DNA of 64,000 bases from Paenibacillus sp. MMS18-CY102 (GCF_009789195.1 NZ_WSTC01000002.1:186001-250000), one strand, 5' to 3'; numbered from the stretch's first letter, positions 1 to 8,812 are shown. A program made the numbers and translations. The notes: generated by a model not told the origin, from the letters alone.

Positions 1-299
1 TCTACAGCTATCGTTTGGCCAGTCAGCTGATAGCGCGAGGGCGTCTCGCCGCCCGATACTGGGGGAAGCAAAGCAAGCTCGTCCGAAGCTTGCAGCGGTG
101 TGTCGTCGGCCGCATACGCATGATTGCGTGCAACGAAGCAAAGCTGGATGAGGCTCGCATGGTCAGGATGCTGCTCGGCAATGATTGTTTTCAATTGTTG
201 GGCAGTCATTGTGTTACTCTCTAACGTAAGCTCTATTGTTAGTAAACCAAGCCTTTCTGGAAGGCCGGCAAATAATTGGATGGACCATTGATTAGTCAT
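1..299 (-). CDS. MoaD-MoaE fusion (molybdopterin synthase), partial
   Basis: Reading the minus strand from the ATG at 299 gives an intact frame to the window edge. It starts MTNQWSIQLFAGLPERLG, typical of the MoaD beta-grasp sulfur carrier, and reaches ALLPPVSGG at about residue 82. In free-standing MoaD that Gly-Gly is the C-terminus that becomes thiocarboxylated. Here translation runs straight on (ETPSRYQLTGQTIAV), which looks like the first strand of MoaE, so the two molybdopterin synthase subunits appear to be fused. The enzyme would insert sulfur into cyclic pyranopterin monophosphate, the step after MoaA, whose gene diverges 123 bp away. MoaE catalytic residues lie outside the window. 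An internal ATG at 209 would cut off the first MoaD strand, so 299 is the better start. Confidence 0.75.
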   Translation of the reverse strand, partial: MTNQWSIQLFAGLPERLGLLTIELTLESNTMTAQQLKTIIAEQHPDHASLIQLCFVARNHAYAADDTPLQASDELALLPPVSGGETPSRYQLTGQTIAV

Positions 300-421
300 G
301 GAAGAAAACCTCTCATACCTATGGAATAATAGTGGTTATAGCATATCACAATCCATCGAAAAATGTTATGCTAATACATATAGATTGATTACGATTCGAC
401 TAGAGCTGGAGGTTAGCGGAG

Positions 422-1423
422 ATGCGTACATTAACAGACCGATTCGGAAGGGTGCACAACTACTTGCGCATATCCGTTACCGACCGATGCAATTTGCGCT
501 GCATATACTGTATGCCAGAGGAAGGCGTTCAATTTACGGATGCCTCCAACCTGCTGAGCTATGATCATATTGTAGAGCTGGTGGAGTCCGCCGCAAGCAT
601 GGGCATAACCAAATTGCGCATTACAGGAGGCGAGCCGCTCGTACGCCCTGGGCTTGATGGGCTTATTAGAAGGCTCTCGCGCATTCCGGGCATATCGGAC
701 ATTGCGTTAACGACGAACGGCTTGCTGCTTGCCCAGCAAGCGGAAGCGTTACGGGATGCAGGCTTGAACCGGGTAAATATAAGCTTGGATACGCTGGATT
801 CGACGAGATTTAAGTTTATTGCCCGCCGGGGCGAGCTAAAGCGTGTGATGGAGGGGATCGAAGCAGCGGGACGCGTTGGCTTTGACCCGATTAAGCTGAA
901 CTGCGTATTGCTTCGCGGCGTGAATGAGGACGAGATTGGCGCGTTTCTGCGCATGGCTTACGAGCAGCCGCTGCATGTTCGTTTTATTGAATATATGCCG
1001 ATAGGGCATGCAGATGAAAATTGGAAAAAGCAGTACTTGCCTTTATCGCGCGTATTGGAAATTGCTGATGAGCAGTCGCTCGCTTATGGGGTTCGTGACG
1101 ATGTACTGGGCAATGGCCCTTCCCAAGATTACGAGATGATCGGCGGCAAGGGCTCATTTGGCCTTATCCATCCGGTAAGTGATGAGTTCTGCAAACGGTG
1201 CAACCGGCTGCGATTGACAGCGGATGGGTATTTGAAGCCTTGCTTGTATTGGGTTGATGAGCTGAATGTCCGTCCGGCGCTTGGAAGCGCTGAAGCGATG
1301 GAGGCATTGTTCCGCAAAGCGATGGATATTAAGCCCGAAAATCATGAAATGGGCGCGAAGCTGTTCGATAATGCCCAATCCCATATGCCGACCGACCGTA
1401 GAATGTCACAGATTGGCGGTTAG
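422..1423 (+). CDS. moaA: GTP 3',8-cyclase MoaA
   Basis: Radical SAM enzyme for the first step of molybdenum cofactor synthesis (GTP to 3',8-cyclo-GTP, with MoaC). The 333-residue protein has the family length. The SAM-cluster motif CNLRCIYC is at residues 23-30, ITGGEP follows, and the C-terminal cluster signature (FCKRCNRLRL followed by a third Cys in LKPCLYW) lies near residue 255. The protein ends in the functional Gly-Gly tail (MSQIGG). A GGAGG stands about 10 bases before the ATG. It diverges from the MoaD-MoaE gene, so both lie on one cofactor locus. The short frame at 298-564 that overlaps its start is a shadow. Confidence 0.97.
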   Translation: MRTLTDRFGRVHNYLRISVTDRCNLRCIYCMPEEGVQFTDASNLLSYDHIVELVESAASMGITKLRITGGEPLVRPGLDGLIRRLSRIPGISDIALTTNGLLLAQQAEALRDAGLNRVNISLDTLDSTRFKFIARRGELKRVMEGIEAAGRVGFDPIKLNCVLLRGVNEDEIGAFLRMAYEQPLHVRFIEYMPIGHADENWKKQYLPLSRVLEIADEQSLAYGVRDDVLGNGPSQDYEMIGGKGSFGLIHPVSDEFCKRCNRLRLTADGYLKPCLYWVDELNVRPALGSAEAMEALFRKAMDIKPENHEMGAKLFDNAQSHMPTDRRMSQIGG

Positions 1424-1456
1424 ATTAAGCATCCTATAATGGAAGGGAGCAATCGA

Positions 1457-1963
1457 ATGTCGTACAATGAAGGAAGAGAAACCCGCATCGAGATTGAACA
1501 TGATGAGTTTGGCATTGAGAGCTGGACAGCTGATGCGATGGCAGAATTGGCTGGGGAATCGTTCCCAATTGGAGAACGTGTGCCGGAAGCGGCAGGAAAA
1601 GCATTCGATTGGGCAATCTGGTATGAGGAATGGCTTAACCTGCTCGCCTATACGAGCCATTGCACGTTATCGCCTCCTAAGCAGCTAAAGCTGTATGCTG
1701 CAGACCAATTCGAGGCTTCAATTCCATGGGATCAATTGAAGGGTGCAGCTGTGCTGTTCGCCGAGCAAGATGGGACACCGCTCGCTAAGGGTGGACCAAT
1801 TCGATTATTCGTGCCGAACGGCTCAAGCAAATGCTTGAATGTAAAAAACATTGTTCGTATCGTGGTGTCAACGCAGGAGGAGCTCTCGGAGGAAGCGACG
1901 TATGGCTTCAAGCAGCAGTTCACGCTCGATGATATGACCATTAAGAAACGATCGACGACTTAA
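1457..1963 (+). CDS. Small protein resembling a sulfite-oxidase-type Mo-binding fold fragment
   Basis: 168 residues, no signal peptide or membrane segment. I chose the ATG at 1457 because GGAAGGGAG sits 8 bases before it; the upstream in-frame ATG at 1439 has no ribosome site. The C-terminal half (PLAKGGPIRLFVPNG...LNVKNIVRIVVST, residues about 115-145) resembles the 'G-x-P-x-R-L-x-V-P ... K-x-I-x-x-I' strand pair of sulfite-oxidase/YedY-type molybdopterin domains, but the protein is far too short for the whole domain and shows no obvious Mo-ligand Cys in that context. Its position 33 bases after moaA suggests a role linked to Mo cofactor or a Mo enzyme. Function is otherwise unknown. Confidence 0.65.
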   Translation: MSYNEGRETRIEIEHDEFGIESWTADAMAELAGESFPIGERVPEAAGKAFDWAIWYEEWLNLLAYTSHCTLSPPKQLKLYAADQFEASIPWDQLKGAAVLFAEQDGTPLAKGGPIRLFVPNGSSKCLNVKNIVRIVVSTQEELSEEATYGFKQQFTLDDMTIKKRSTT

Positions 1964-1997
1964 GTGACAAGGCGGTTCGATCAGCAAGGGGGCTAGG

Positions 1998-3458
1998 ATG
2001 CACGAGACGCGCGAATGGCCGATTGAAGCAGTGCTGCTGCACAGCAACGACATCCACAGCCGTCTGGAGAACGCCGCACGAATGGCTACGTTCATCGCAG
2101 AGGAACGAAGGATGTTTGGCAGCGATCGCGTACTTGTCGTCGATATCGGCGATCACATGGATCGGATGCGCGCGGAGACGGAAGGCAGCGATGGGATGGT
2201 GAACGTCGAGCTGCTTCGGGCAGCCGGCTATGAGGTGATCACCCTTGGCAACAATGAAGGACTGACCTATGAGGCGGACACTTTAGAAGCAGCTTATCAG
2301 TACTGCGCTGGCTTTGCAGTTGTCGTCGCGAATATGCGGCGAACAGCCGATCAAGAGCAGCCAGCATGGATGTTGCCGTCAACAATAATACGCAAAGGGC
2401 AATTGCGAATCGGGATAATTGGTGTTACAGCGCAATTTTCTGATTTTTATACGCTATTGGGTTGGGATGTAACGGATCCGCTGCAAGCTACGGCAAAACA
2501 GGCAGCCCAGATCAGGCCGCATGTAGATGTTGTGGTTGTGCTGTCCCATCTTGGGCTTCCTTTCGATCGGATGATGGCAGAGCAAGTGCCTGGGGTTGAC
2601 CTCATATTAGGCGGCCATACGCATCATTTGCTTGAGGAACCGCTCGTCATTGGCAACACGACGATATGTGCAGCAGGGAAGTTTGGCGAACAGATGGGCC
2701 GGATCGAAATTGGAAGGGATCCAGTGACGGGCGCCCCCCAATTCCGCGCCTCATGTGTTCCTGTGGCTGCGTTCGAAGAGCATGAGGCAGCGGTAGGCAT
2801 TCTGAACCGTTATCGGGAATCCGCCCAGCGCAAGCTGGATCGGGTTATTGTGCAGCTGGAAACGGCATTGCCAGTGCGCAACGATCAAGAATCGCTGCTT
2901 CCTAACTTGTTGGCAGCCGGCATTCGGCGATGGACCGATACCGAGATTGGGATCGTTAATTCAGGCCAATTGCTTGCGGGGCTAGCTGTCGGCGACGTTA
3001 CGGCAGGCGAGCTGCATGCGATTTGCCCATCGCCTATTAACCCGTGCCGCATGCGATTGCAAGGCGTACATATTAAGGCTGCTTTGGAGCAATCGCTGAC
3101 ACATGAATTTATCGAGAAGGCGATTCGCGGGTTTGGATTTAGAGGAGTGACGCTCGGTACGCTGGCCGTAGATGGGATGGCAATCGAGGTAGAACCGGAC
3201 AGGGCGGGAGAATGGGCTATTGCAGCCATATATGTCGGTGACCAACTGCTAGTTGAGGAGCGCGAATATGAAGTCGGCACGCTAGACATGTTCACGTTCG
3301 GAGTAGGTTATGAGTCGCTTAAGCTAGGAAGCGACATCCAATATTTTTTGCCAGAATTTATTCGGGATGTGCTTGCTCATGAGCTTCAAAGCAAAGATGC
3401 AATCGAAGCAGCTTCCAAAAATCGCTGGCGCCAACGCAAAGGGAAAGCAGCAACTTAA
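1998..3458 (+). CDS. 5'-nucleotidase/UDP-sugar hydrolase-family metallophosphoesterase (YunD-like)
   Basis: 486 residues. N-terminal metallophosphoesterase domain: the metal-binding motifs HSNDIHSRLE (residues 15-24), DIGDH (about 50-54), TLGNNEG (about 85-91, the usual GNHE changed to GNNE) and GGHTHH (about 210) are in order. The C-terminal half (about 290-470) is a 5'-nucleotidase C-terminal domain. There is no signal peptide, unlike the secreted UshA-type enzymes. This matches the cytoplasmic Bacillus YunD group, presumed to hydrolyse nucleotides or nucleotide sugars; the substrate is not known. An AAGGGGG precedes the ATG. It follows the preceding gene by 34 bases and may share its transcript. 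Confidence 0.9.
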   Translation: MHETREWPIEAVLLHSNDIHSRLENAARMATFIAEERRMFGSDRVLVVDIGDHMDRMRAETEGSDGMVNVELLRAAGYEVITLGNNEGLTYEADTLEAAYQYCAGFAVVVANMRRTADQEQPAWMLPSTIIRKGQLRIGIIGVTAQFSDFYTLLGWDVTDPLQATAKQAAQIRPHVDVVVVLSHLGLPFDRMMAEQVPGVDLILGGHTHHLLEEPLVIGNTTICAAGKFGEQMGRIEIGRDPVTGAPQFRASCVPVAAFEEHEAAVGILNRYRESAQRKLDRVIVQLETALPVRNDQESLLPNLLAAGIRRWTDTEIGIVNSGQLLAGLAVGDVTAGELHAICPSPINPCRMRLQGVHIKAALEQSLTHEFIEKAIRGFGFRGVTLGTLAVDGMAIEVEPDRAGEWAIAAIYVGDQLLVEEREYEVGTLDMFTFGVGYESLKLGSDIQYFLPEFIRDVLAHELQSKDAIEAASKNRWRQRKGKAAT

Positions 3459-3509
3459 AAAAAGAGGGGGAGGAGTGGCGATTTTTGTCGGAAACCCCCG
3501 AAAATAAGG

Positions 3510-3538
3510 TTGCTCTTTTGCTTAGAATCCCTTACATT
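3510..3538 (+). promoter_or_regulatory. Possible sigma-A promoter for the HD-GYP gene
   Basis: TTGCTC at 3510-3515, 17 bases, then TACATT at 3533-3538. Both boxes deviate from consensus. A GGGGG/CCCCC hairpin (about 3465-3498) just upstream may be the weak terminator of the preceding nucleotidase gene, and a GC-rich hairpin (GCGCGTgaACGCGC, about 3593-3606) lies in the leader. Confidence 0.3.
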
Positions 3539-3653
3539 AACATTACGAACGAATATGACCGATGAATTAGGTATTGATTCTCGCTCGCTGGGCGCGTGAA
3601 CGCGCAGCCTGGAACGAATAGAGAGAGTACAACAGTTGCGGGGCGGGATACGG

Positions 3654-4772
3654 ATGCGCTTAATGCCCATATCGAAGTGTCGGCCTGGCATGAGGCTGGC
3701 GAGAAAAATATATTCAGAAGAAGGGCTTGTTCTTCTCGCCGAAAATATTGAGTTAACTGCCCGAATGATTAAACGTTTGATGAACGCTGGCATTCCATAC
3801 GTATACATTCAAGATGCTCGGGTTGAGGATGCTGTTCTGCCGCAGATTATTCGGGATGAAACGATGCGGGAAGCATTGAAAGAAATTCGGAGCTCGTTCC
3901 GTATCATGATGGATCGGCCAGATGGCCGAAAAGGCGTTACATACCCTTATATATCGAAGTCCTATCAGAACGTAATGTCGATGGTAATTGAGGACCTGAC
4001 GGCCCATAAGGATGCGATGATCATGCTTATGAATATGGGAGCGGTCGATCAATATCTATACCAGCATTCGCTAAATGTATGTGTCTACACAACAATGTTA
4101 GGCATTGCAGAAGGGTACTCGCGAGATGAGTTAACGATTCTGGGAATGGGCGCCGCTTTGCATGACATCGGCAAGACGCAGATTCCAGACAGCATTTTGA
4201 AGAAAGAGGGCAAGCTGACGTCTGAAGAATTCGAAATGATGAAGAAGCATACCGAAATCGGATATAGAATGCTCAAAGATGAGCCTAATATTTCCTTAAT
4301 CACGGCCCATTGTGCGTTTCAGCACCATGAGCGCTTGGATGGCAGCGGGTATCCAAGAGGGATTAAAGGAGACGATATTCATGATTATGCCAAATGGATC
4401 GGGCTCGTTGATTCTTACGATGCGATGACCACGAACCGTGTGTACCGTCCTCCGATGCTTCCGCATCAAGCGATTGAACTGCTTTATGCAGGGACTGGCA
4501 CACTTTACGAACAGCGGATGGTGGAGCAGTTCCGTGATAAGGTAGCCATCTACCCGATCGGGCTTACGGTTCGGATGAACACGGGAGAGACCGGAATCGT
4601 CGTTGATATTAATGCAGCATGCCCCCACCGGCCAATCGTTCGCGTCATTGAGAATGAGGGCGGGGAGCCTGTACAAGTTCCGTATGAGATTGACCTGTCG
4701 AAACGGTTGACGACGATGATCGTTAGCGTAAATGACGAACCGACGGAAGTGCCGAGTGCATCCGGTTTATGA
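3654..4772 (+). CDS. HD-GYP domain cyclic-di-GMP phosphodiesterase
   Basis: 372 residues from the ATG at 3654, chosen because GGGGCGGG lies 6 bases upstream; a TTG at 3636 is in frame but has no ribosome site. The N-terminal 110 residues resemble the small domain found before many Firmicute HD-GYP proteins. The HD-GYP domain holds HD at residues 170-171 (ALHDIGKTQIP) and the diagnostic HHERLDGSGYP at 224-234. A short C-terminal extension (about 300-360) looks beta-rich. Such proteins hydrolyse c-di-GMP to pGpG or GMP and so damp biofilm and motility signalling; no sensory transmembrane domain is present, so it is probably cytoplasmic. Confidence 0.93.
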   Translation: MRLMPISKCRPGMRLARKIYSEEGLVLLAENIELTARMIKRLMNAGIPYVYIQDARVEDAVLPQIIRDETMREALKEIRSSFRIMMDRPDGRKGVTYPYISKSYQNVMSMVIEDLTAHKDAMIMLMNMGAVDQYLYQHSLNVCVYTTMLGIAEGYSRDELTILGMGAALHDIGKTQIPDSILKKEGKLTSEEFEMMKKHTEIGYRMLKDEPNISLITAHCAFQHHERLDGSGYPRGIKGDDIHDYAKWIGLVDSYDAMTTNRVYRPPMLPHQAIELLYAGTGTLYEQRMVEQFRDKVAIYPIGLTVRMNTGETGIVVDINAACPHRPIVRVIENEGGEPVQVPYEIDLSKRLTTMIVSVNDEPTEVPSASGL

Positions 4773-4782
4773 TTTCCAACCT

Positions 4783-4812
4783 AATCCCGCCGACCTATGG
4801 GCGGGATTTATT
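4783..4812 (+). terminator. Intrinsic terminator after HD-GYP gene
   Basis: AATCCCGCC (4783-4791) pairs with GGCGGGATT (4800-4808), 8-base loop, followed by a short T-rich stretch. Confidence 0.7.
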
Positions 4813-4885
4813 TGCGTCCAGCGCAGGCGGATATTACAATGGAAGATAAAGCTTACATCCATATGAGTGAAAATAGGTGCTGAAG

Positions 4886-6028
4886 ATGAATCATACACTA
4901 GCGATAAATGAACAACTGCCCATACGTCCGGAAATGTCCCCATCGTATGACCCATGGGATCCGATTGTATCGTTACAGCGGTACGGACGCCATACGCTAA
5001 CTAGCGTTGAGATGACTGTGTCTAATCTGTGCAATATGCGATGCGAGCATTGCGCCGTAGGCGATACGCTTGTATTAGCAGAACCGGCCAAAATTCCGCT
5101 CGATCTTATGCTGCGTCGGTTAGATGAAGTGGAACATTTGGAGACAATAAGCATTACAGGCGGGGAACCTTCATTCTCCGAGAACACGGTGCGCAATTAC
5201 ATGGTACCGCTGCTCCGTTACGCTAGAAGCCGGGGGATTCGTTCCCAGATTAATTCGAATGTAACGCTTGATTACAAACGATATGAGCAAATGGCTCCGT
5301 ATCTGGATGTGATGCATATTTCATTTAACTATACGACTGCGGACGACTTTCATCAGGTAGGTTTCGCACGTTCGGGCCATTCCGTCTCCAGAGATACAGC
5401 GGTCCGTTTGTATGAGCGAATGATTGATAATGCGCGCCGGCTGAGCGAAGCGGGCGTACTTGTGTCAGCGGAGTCGATGATTAATTATCGAACGCATGAA
5501 AAAATCGATGAAATTCATCAGCTTATTATGGAGATGGGCTGCAAGCGGCATGAGGTGCACCCGATGTATCCAAGCTCATTCGCTGCCAATCTGCCGATGC
5601 TGTCACGGGAACAAATGCGTGCGGCGATTGAGCGGCTGCTAGATGCACGCGACAAGTCTGTCTGGATGCTGTTCGGAACGCTGCCATTTTTCCGTTGCAG
5701 CGACAACGCGGAAGAACGGGCATTGCTTGCGCGGCTGGCAGCCGAGCCGAATGTGACCGTGCGCAATGATCCTGATGGGCGAAATCGGCTCAATGTGAAC
5801 ATGTTCACAGGGGATGTATTCGTAACGGACTTCTCTGATGTTCCGGCATTCGGCAACGTGAACAATGATCGGTTGGATGATGTATTTGACCGTTGGCTGG
5901 AAGGCGAGCTTGCTCGCTCAATTGATTGCCATTGCCCAGCGGCCGGCTGCTGTGGGCCTAACTTGCTTGTCAAAGATATGTACTACCGTGGAGAGAATTT
6001 CCTCCGCCGCCAAGCATTGATGGATTAA
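4886..6028 (+). CDS. yfkAB: Radical SAM/CxCxxxxC motif protein YfkAB
   Basis: 380 residues. Radical SAM core with CNMRCEHC near residue 49 and SITGGEPSFSE, then the family signature CHCPAAGC near the C-terminus (CxCxxxxC), which probably binds an auxiliary iron-sulfur cluster. B. subtilis has the same protein; in some annotations the gene is split as yfkA and yfkB, here it is one frame. The biochemical reaction is unknown. I prefer the ATG at 4886 over the GTG at 4877 because AGGTG at 4875-4879 then serves as ribosome site. It is monocistronic between a terminator and the CNNM gene. Confidence 0.92.
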   Translation: MNHTLAINEQLPIRPEMSPSYDPWDPIVSLQRYGRHTLTSVEMTVSNLCNMRCEHCAVGDTLVLAEPAKIPLDLMLRRLDEVEHLETISITGGEPSFSENTVRNYMVPLLRYARSRGIRSQINSNVTLDYKRYEQMAPYLDVMHISFNYTTADDFHQVGFARSGHSVSRDTAVRLYERMIDNARRLSEAGVLVSAESMINYRTHEKIDEIHQLIMEMGCKRHEVHPMYPSSFAANLPMLSREQMRAAIERLLDARDKSVWMLFGTLPFFRCSDNAEERALLARLAAEPNVTVRNDPDGRNRLNVNMFTGDVFVTDFSDVPAFGNVNNDRLDDVFDRWLEGELARSIDCHCPAAGCCGPNLLVKDMYYRGENFLRRQALMD

Positions 6029-6064
6029 CGCTTAGACGTGCGGCAATAAAGGAGAAATGCCGGT

Positions 6065-7423
6065 TTGACACATACGGAATTTTTGCCGGGATCGATCATT
6101 ACGAATTTGCTTATCGTTATATTGCTTGTTATGTTGAATGCGTTTTTTGTAGCGGCGGAATTTGCTCTTGTAAAAGTGCGGCAGTCGCGCCTCACGCAGC
6201 TTGCAAACGAAGGCAATATGAGGGCAAGATATGCACTTAAGGTTAATTCAAAACTAGATGCGTATTTGTCAGCAACACAGCTAGGCATTACGCTTGCATC
6301 ACTTGGGCTCGGTTGGGTTGGCGAACCGGCGATCTCTGAGTTGATTGTCGAACCGATCCTATATTCCTTCGGCGTTACCGATCATGTATTGATCTCTACA
6401 CTGTCAGTTGGCATCGGATTTGTCGTGATTACGTTCCTGCATATCGTATTGGGGGAATTGGCGCCGAAGTCGCTTGCAATTCAAAAGTCTGAAAGTGTAT
6501 CGCTCTGGCTGTCCTTGCCGCTCATTACGTTTCATCGTGTGTTTCTGCCAGCAATTTGGCTGCTTAACGGGGCTGCGAACCGATTATTGAAGCTTTTCGG
6601 CGTTCAACCGGCAAGTGATCGCGAGGCGGCCCATACCGAGGAGGAAATACGGCTCCTGATGGACGAAAGCGCGAAGAGCGGCATCATCGATAAAGATGAG
6701 ATGAAACTATTCGATAATATCTTCGAGTTTTCAGACCGTCTTGCACGTGAGGTTATGCTGCCACGTACGGATATGGATTGTATTTATACAGACCAGTCCT
6801 ATGAAGAAATCATTCAACATGTGTATGCAACGAAGCATACACGGTATCCGGTTGGCGTTGAGGATAAGGACCAAATTATTGGTTTCGTACACATTACGGA
6901 TCTTCTAACCTCGGATTCGGAGCAGGAACAGGACATCCAGACGTTTCTGCGCCCGATTCTTAGTGTGCCGGAGTCGATGGAAATCAGCGATGTTTTGAAG
7001 CTGATGCAGCGCAAGCATGCACAGCTCGCCATCGTGGTTGATGAATATGGCGGGACGGCGGGGATGCTGACGACCGAGTTGATTTTGGAAGAAATCGTTG
7101 GTGAAATTCATGATGAATTCGATACGGAGCTGCCAAGCGTAATCGTCAAAGGCGAGATCACGTCAGTGGAAGGCCGGATGCTCATCGAAGAAGTGAACGA
7201 TATGTTCGGCCTTGATATTGTGGATGAGGACGTCGATTCCATCGGGGGCTGGCTTTTCACCAAGCTGGAAGGCAGGCCTGTGAAAGGGAAGAAGGTCAGC
7301 TACGACGGGTTCTGTTTTGAGGTAGCAGAATGTGAGCCGCTTCGTGTGCTGAGGGTTCATATTTATAAGAAGAAGCCGGTGAACAGCAAGCCAGACGAGT
7401 TTGCCGGGAAGAAGATAGACTGA
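6065..7423 (+). CDS. CNNM/CBS/CorC_HlyC family membrane protein (hemolysin C-like)
   Basis: 452 residues. The TTG at 6065 is the start: AAAGGAG lies 10 bases upstream. Three to four transmembrane segments form the N-terminal CNNM domain (residues 1-200, beginning TNLLIVILLVMLNAFFVAAEFALVKVRQSRL), followed by a CBS pair (about 215-340; MLPRTDMDCI, HTRYPVGVED, LAIVVDEYGGTAGMLT) and a C-terminal CorC_HlyC domain (about 355-435). The family includes Mg2+ (and Co2+) exporters or regulators of cation homeostasis; the old name hemolysin is misleading. There is no operon partner, and a terminator follows. Confidence 0.93.
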   Translation: MTHTEFLPGSIITNLLIVILLVMLNAFFVAAEFALVKVRQSRLTQLANEGNMRARYALKVNSKLDAYLSATQLGITLASLGLGWVGEPAISELIVEPILYSFGVTDHVLISTLSVGIGFVVITFLHIVLGELAPKSLAIQKSESVSLWLSLPLITFHRVFLPAIWLLNGAANRLLKLFGVQPASDREAAHTEEEIRLLMDESAKSGIIDKDEMKLFDNIFEFSDRLAREVMLPRTDMDCIYTDQSYEEIIQHVYATKHTRYPVGVEDKDQIIGFVHITDLLTSDSEQEQDIQTFLRPILSVPESMEISDVLKLMQRKHAQLAIVVDEYGGTAGMLTTELILEEIVGEIHDEFDTELPSVIVKGEITSVEGRMLIEEVNDMFGLDIVDEDVDSIGGWLFTKLEGRPVKGKKVSYDGFCFEVAECEPLRVLRVHIYKKKPVNSKPDEFAGKKID

Positions 7424-7442
7424 ACATAGTTGGATTATGCGT

Positions 7443-7480
7443 GCGTCTCCTTGCTGATGAAGCAAGTGGGACGCTTTTTG
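7443..7480 (+). terminator. Terminator after CNNM gene
   Basis: GCGTC (7443-7447) and GACGC (7470-7474) with an inner TTGCT/AGCAA stem, then TTTTTG. Confidence 0.7.
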
Positions 7481-7514
7481 TTTTGGAGTTAATTGCCTGG
7501 GAAATAAGAATCAA

Positions 7515-7545
7515 GTTCATTGGACTAGTTAAAGCCTCATACGAT
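7515..7545 (+). promoter_or_regulatory. SigE-like promoter of cotJABC
   Basis: CATACGAT at 7538-7545 matches the SigE -10 consensus CATACAAT in 7 of 8 positions; GTTCATT at 7515-7521 is a fair -35, 16 bases upstream. B. subtilis cotJABC is transcribed by mother-cell SigE, which supports the call. Confidence 0.55.
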
Positions 7546-7582
7546 GAGAGAGAGCCGTTATGCACATAAGGAGGTAACACCA

Positions 7583-7849
7583 TTGAATACGACAAACGTT
7601 AATGCCGCCGCTCACTATGTGCCTCATGTCAGCCATGCAGGTTATCGCGAGTGGAGGCCCTTTATCGGTCCGCATGATCCTTGTCCGCCGGTTTATGTCA
7701 AAACCTATGTCGTTCCTCCTAACCAATACATCCCTTACCAGCCCATGAACCTGCCTCAATATTCGTTAGCCGAGGCGCTTAAGGCTGGCACGCTATGGCC
7801 GGCATTGTACAGTCCATATCACTCAAAATGCAGCAAGAAGGGAAGGTGA
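7583..7849 (+). CDS. cotJA: Spore coat-associated protein CotJA
   Basis: 88 residues from a TTG start at 7583, set by a full AAGGAGG 7 bases upstream; the ATG at 7544 lies on the promoter -10. The second half carries the family signature PNQYIPYQPMNLPQYS and LAEALKAGTLWPALYSPY (residues about 50-80). CotJA is a small structural protein made in the mother cell and needed to bring CotJC into the coat. It is the first gene of cotJABC and is separated from cotJB by 5 bases. Confidence 0.92.
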   Translation: MNTTNVNAAAHYVPHVSHAGYREWRPFIGPHDPCPPVYVKTYVVPPNQYIPYQPMNLPQYSLAEALKAGTLWPALYSPYHSKCSKKGR

Positions 7850-7854
7850 ACCGG

Positions 7855-8163
7855 ATGAGTGATCAGCAAGAAGAACAACAGGTGGAGCAGCAGGGGCAGC
7901 AAGAGCGCAAGCTGGATGAACACTACTACCACAAGCTGCTTGAGCTGCAACAGTTGGATTTTGCGTTAGTTGAGCTAACCTTGTATTTGGATACGCATCC
8001 GAATGATTTGCATGCGCTTCAGCAGTTTAATCAGTTAGCGCAGCAGCGGCAGCAAGTGGCGTTCCAGTTCGAGATGCAGTACGGGCCGTTGCTCCAATTC
8101 GGGCATAGCTATTCCCGGTTCCCATGGCAATGGTCGGAATCGCCTTGGCCTTGGCAGGTGTAA
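7855..8163 (+). CDS. cotJB: Spore coat protein CotJB
   Basis: 102 residues from the ATG at 7855 (GGAAGGTG 7 bases upstream). The first 20 residues are Gln/Glu-rich (SDQQEEQQVEQQGQQE), an unusual extension; then comes the CotJB domain with YYHKLLELQQLDFALVELTL, YLDTHPNDLHALQQFNQL and the aromatic C-terminus ending WSESPWPWQV. CotJB works with CotJA and CotJC in the coat; its precise role is unknown. The gene sits in the middle of the cotJ operon. Confidence 0.92.
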   Translation: MSDQQEEQQVEQQGQQERKLDEHYYHKLLELQQLDFALVELTLYLDTHPNDLHALQQFNQLAQQRQQVAFQFEMQYGPLLQFGHSYSRFPWQWSESPWPWQV

Positions 8164-8228
8164 CGGATTTGATGTGCAAGGCCAGATCAATCAGCTAGCA
8201 GCTAGCGATTCGAGAGGGGGCCAATGGC

Positions 8229-8798
8229 ATGTGGATTTATGATAAAAAGCTGCAGTACCCGGTTCGGGTGAGCAAATGCGACCCGATGATGGCTAAGTTT
8301 CTATTGGAGCAATACGGCGGAGCCGATGGGGAGCTCGCCGCTGCGCTCCGATACTTAAATCAACGGTATTCGATCCCGGATAAAGTGATCGGGCTGCTGA
8401 CGGATATCGGAACTGAGGAATTTGCGCATCTCGAAATGATCGCCACAATGGTTTACAAGCTAACGAAGGATGCTAGCGTGGAGCAGCTAGAGGCCGCGGG
8501 TCTTGGCCCCAACTATGCGCAGCGGGATCATGCGATCTTTTATACGAATTCAGCAGGCGTGCCATGGACGGCCTCTTATATCCAGGCCAAAGGTGATCCG
8601 CTTGCGGATTTGTACGAGGATATTGCGGCCGAGGAGAAGGCTCGCGCGACCTACCAGTGGTTGATCGATATGACGGATGACGTCGATTTGCAAGATAGCT
8701 TGAAGTTTCTGCGGGAGCGGGAGATCGTTCATGCACTGCGGTTTAAGGAAGCAGTGGAGATCATTAAGTCGGATCGTGAGACGAAGAAGGTGTTTTAA
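8229..8798 (+). CDS. cotJC: Spore coat manganese-catalase-like protein CotJC
   Basis: 189 residues beginning MWIYDKKLQYPV, the full length of the CotJC/manganese catalase family. Acidic/His pairs expected for the di-manganese site are present in the ferritin-like bundle (GTEEFAHLEMIATM at about residues 58-71 and EEKARATYQWL about 138-148, REIVHALRF about 164-172). It probably destroys hydrogen peroxide at the spore surface. GAGAGGGGG lies just before the start. It is the last gene of cotJABC and is closed by a strong terminator. Confidence 0.95.
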   Translation: MWIYDKKLQYPVRVSKCDPMMAKFLLEQYGGADGELAAALRYLNQRYSIPDKVIGLLTDIGTEEFAHLEMIATMVYKLTKDASVEQLEAAGLGPNYAQRDHAIFYTNSAGVPWTASYIQAKGDPLADLYEDIAAEEKARATYQWLIDMTDDVDLQDSLKFLREREIVHALRFKEAVEIIKSDRETKKVF

Positions 8799-8812
8799 TG
8801 CTATTGTAAAAT

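Noticed and set aside
15..224. 69-residue plus-strand frame at the left edge
   Set aside because: Antisense to the MoaD-MoaE frame, which has a clear family match.
300..421. Moco riboswitch before moaA
   Set aside because: The short AT-rich leader has no paired core that I could match to the Moco motif.
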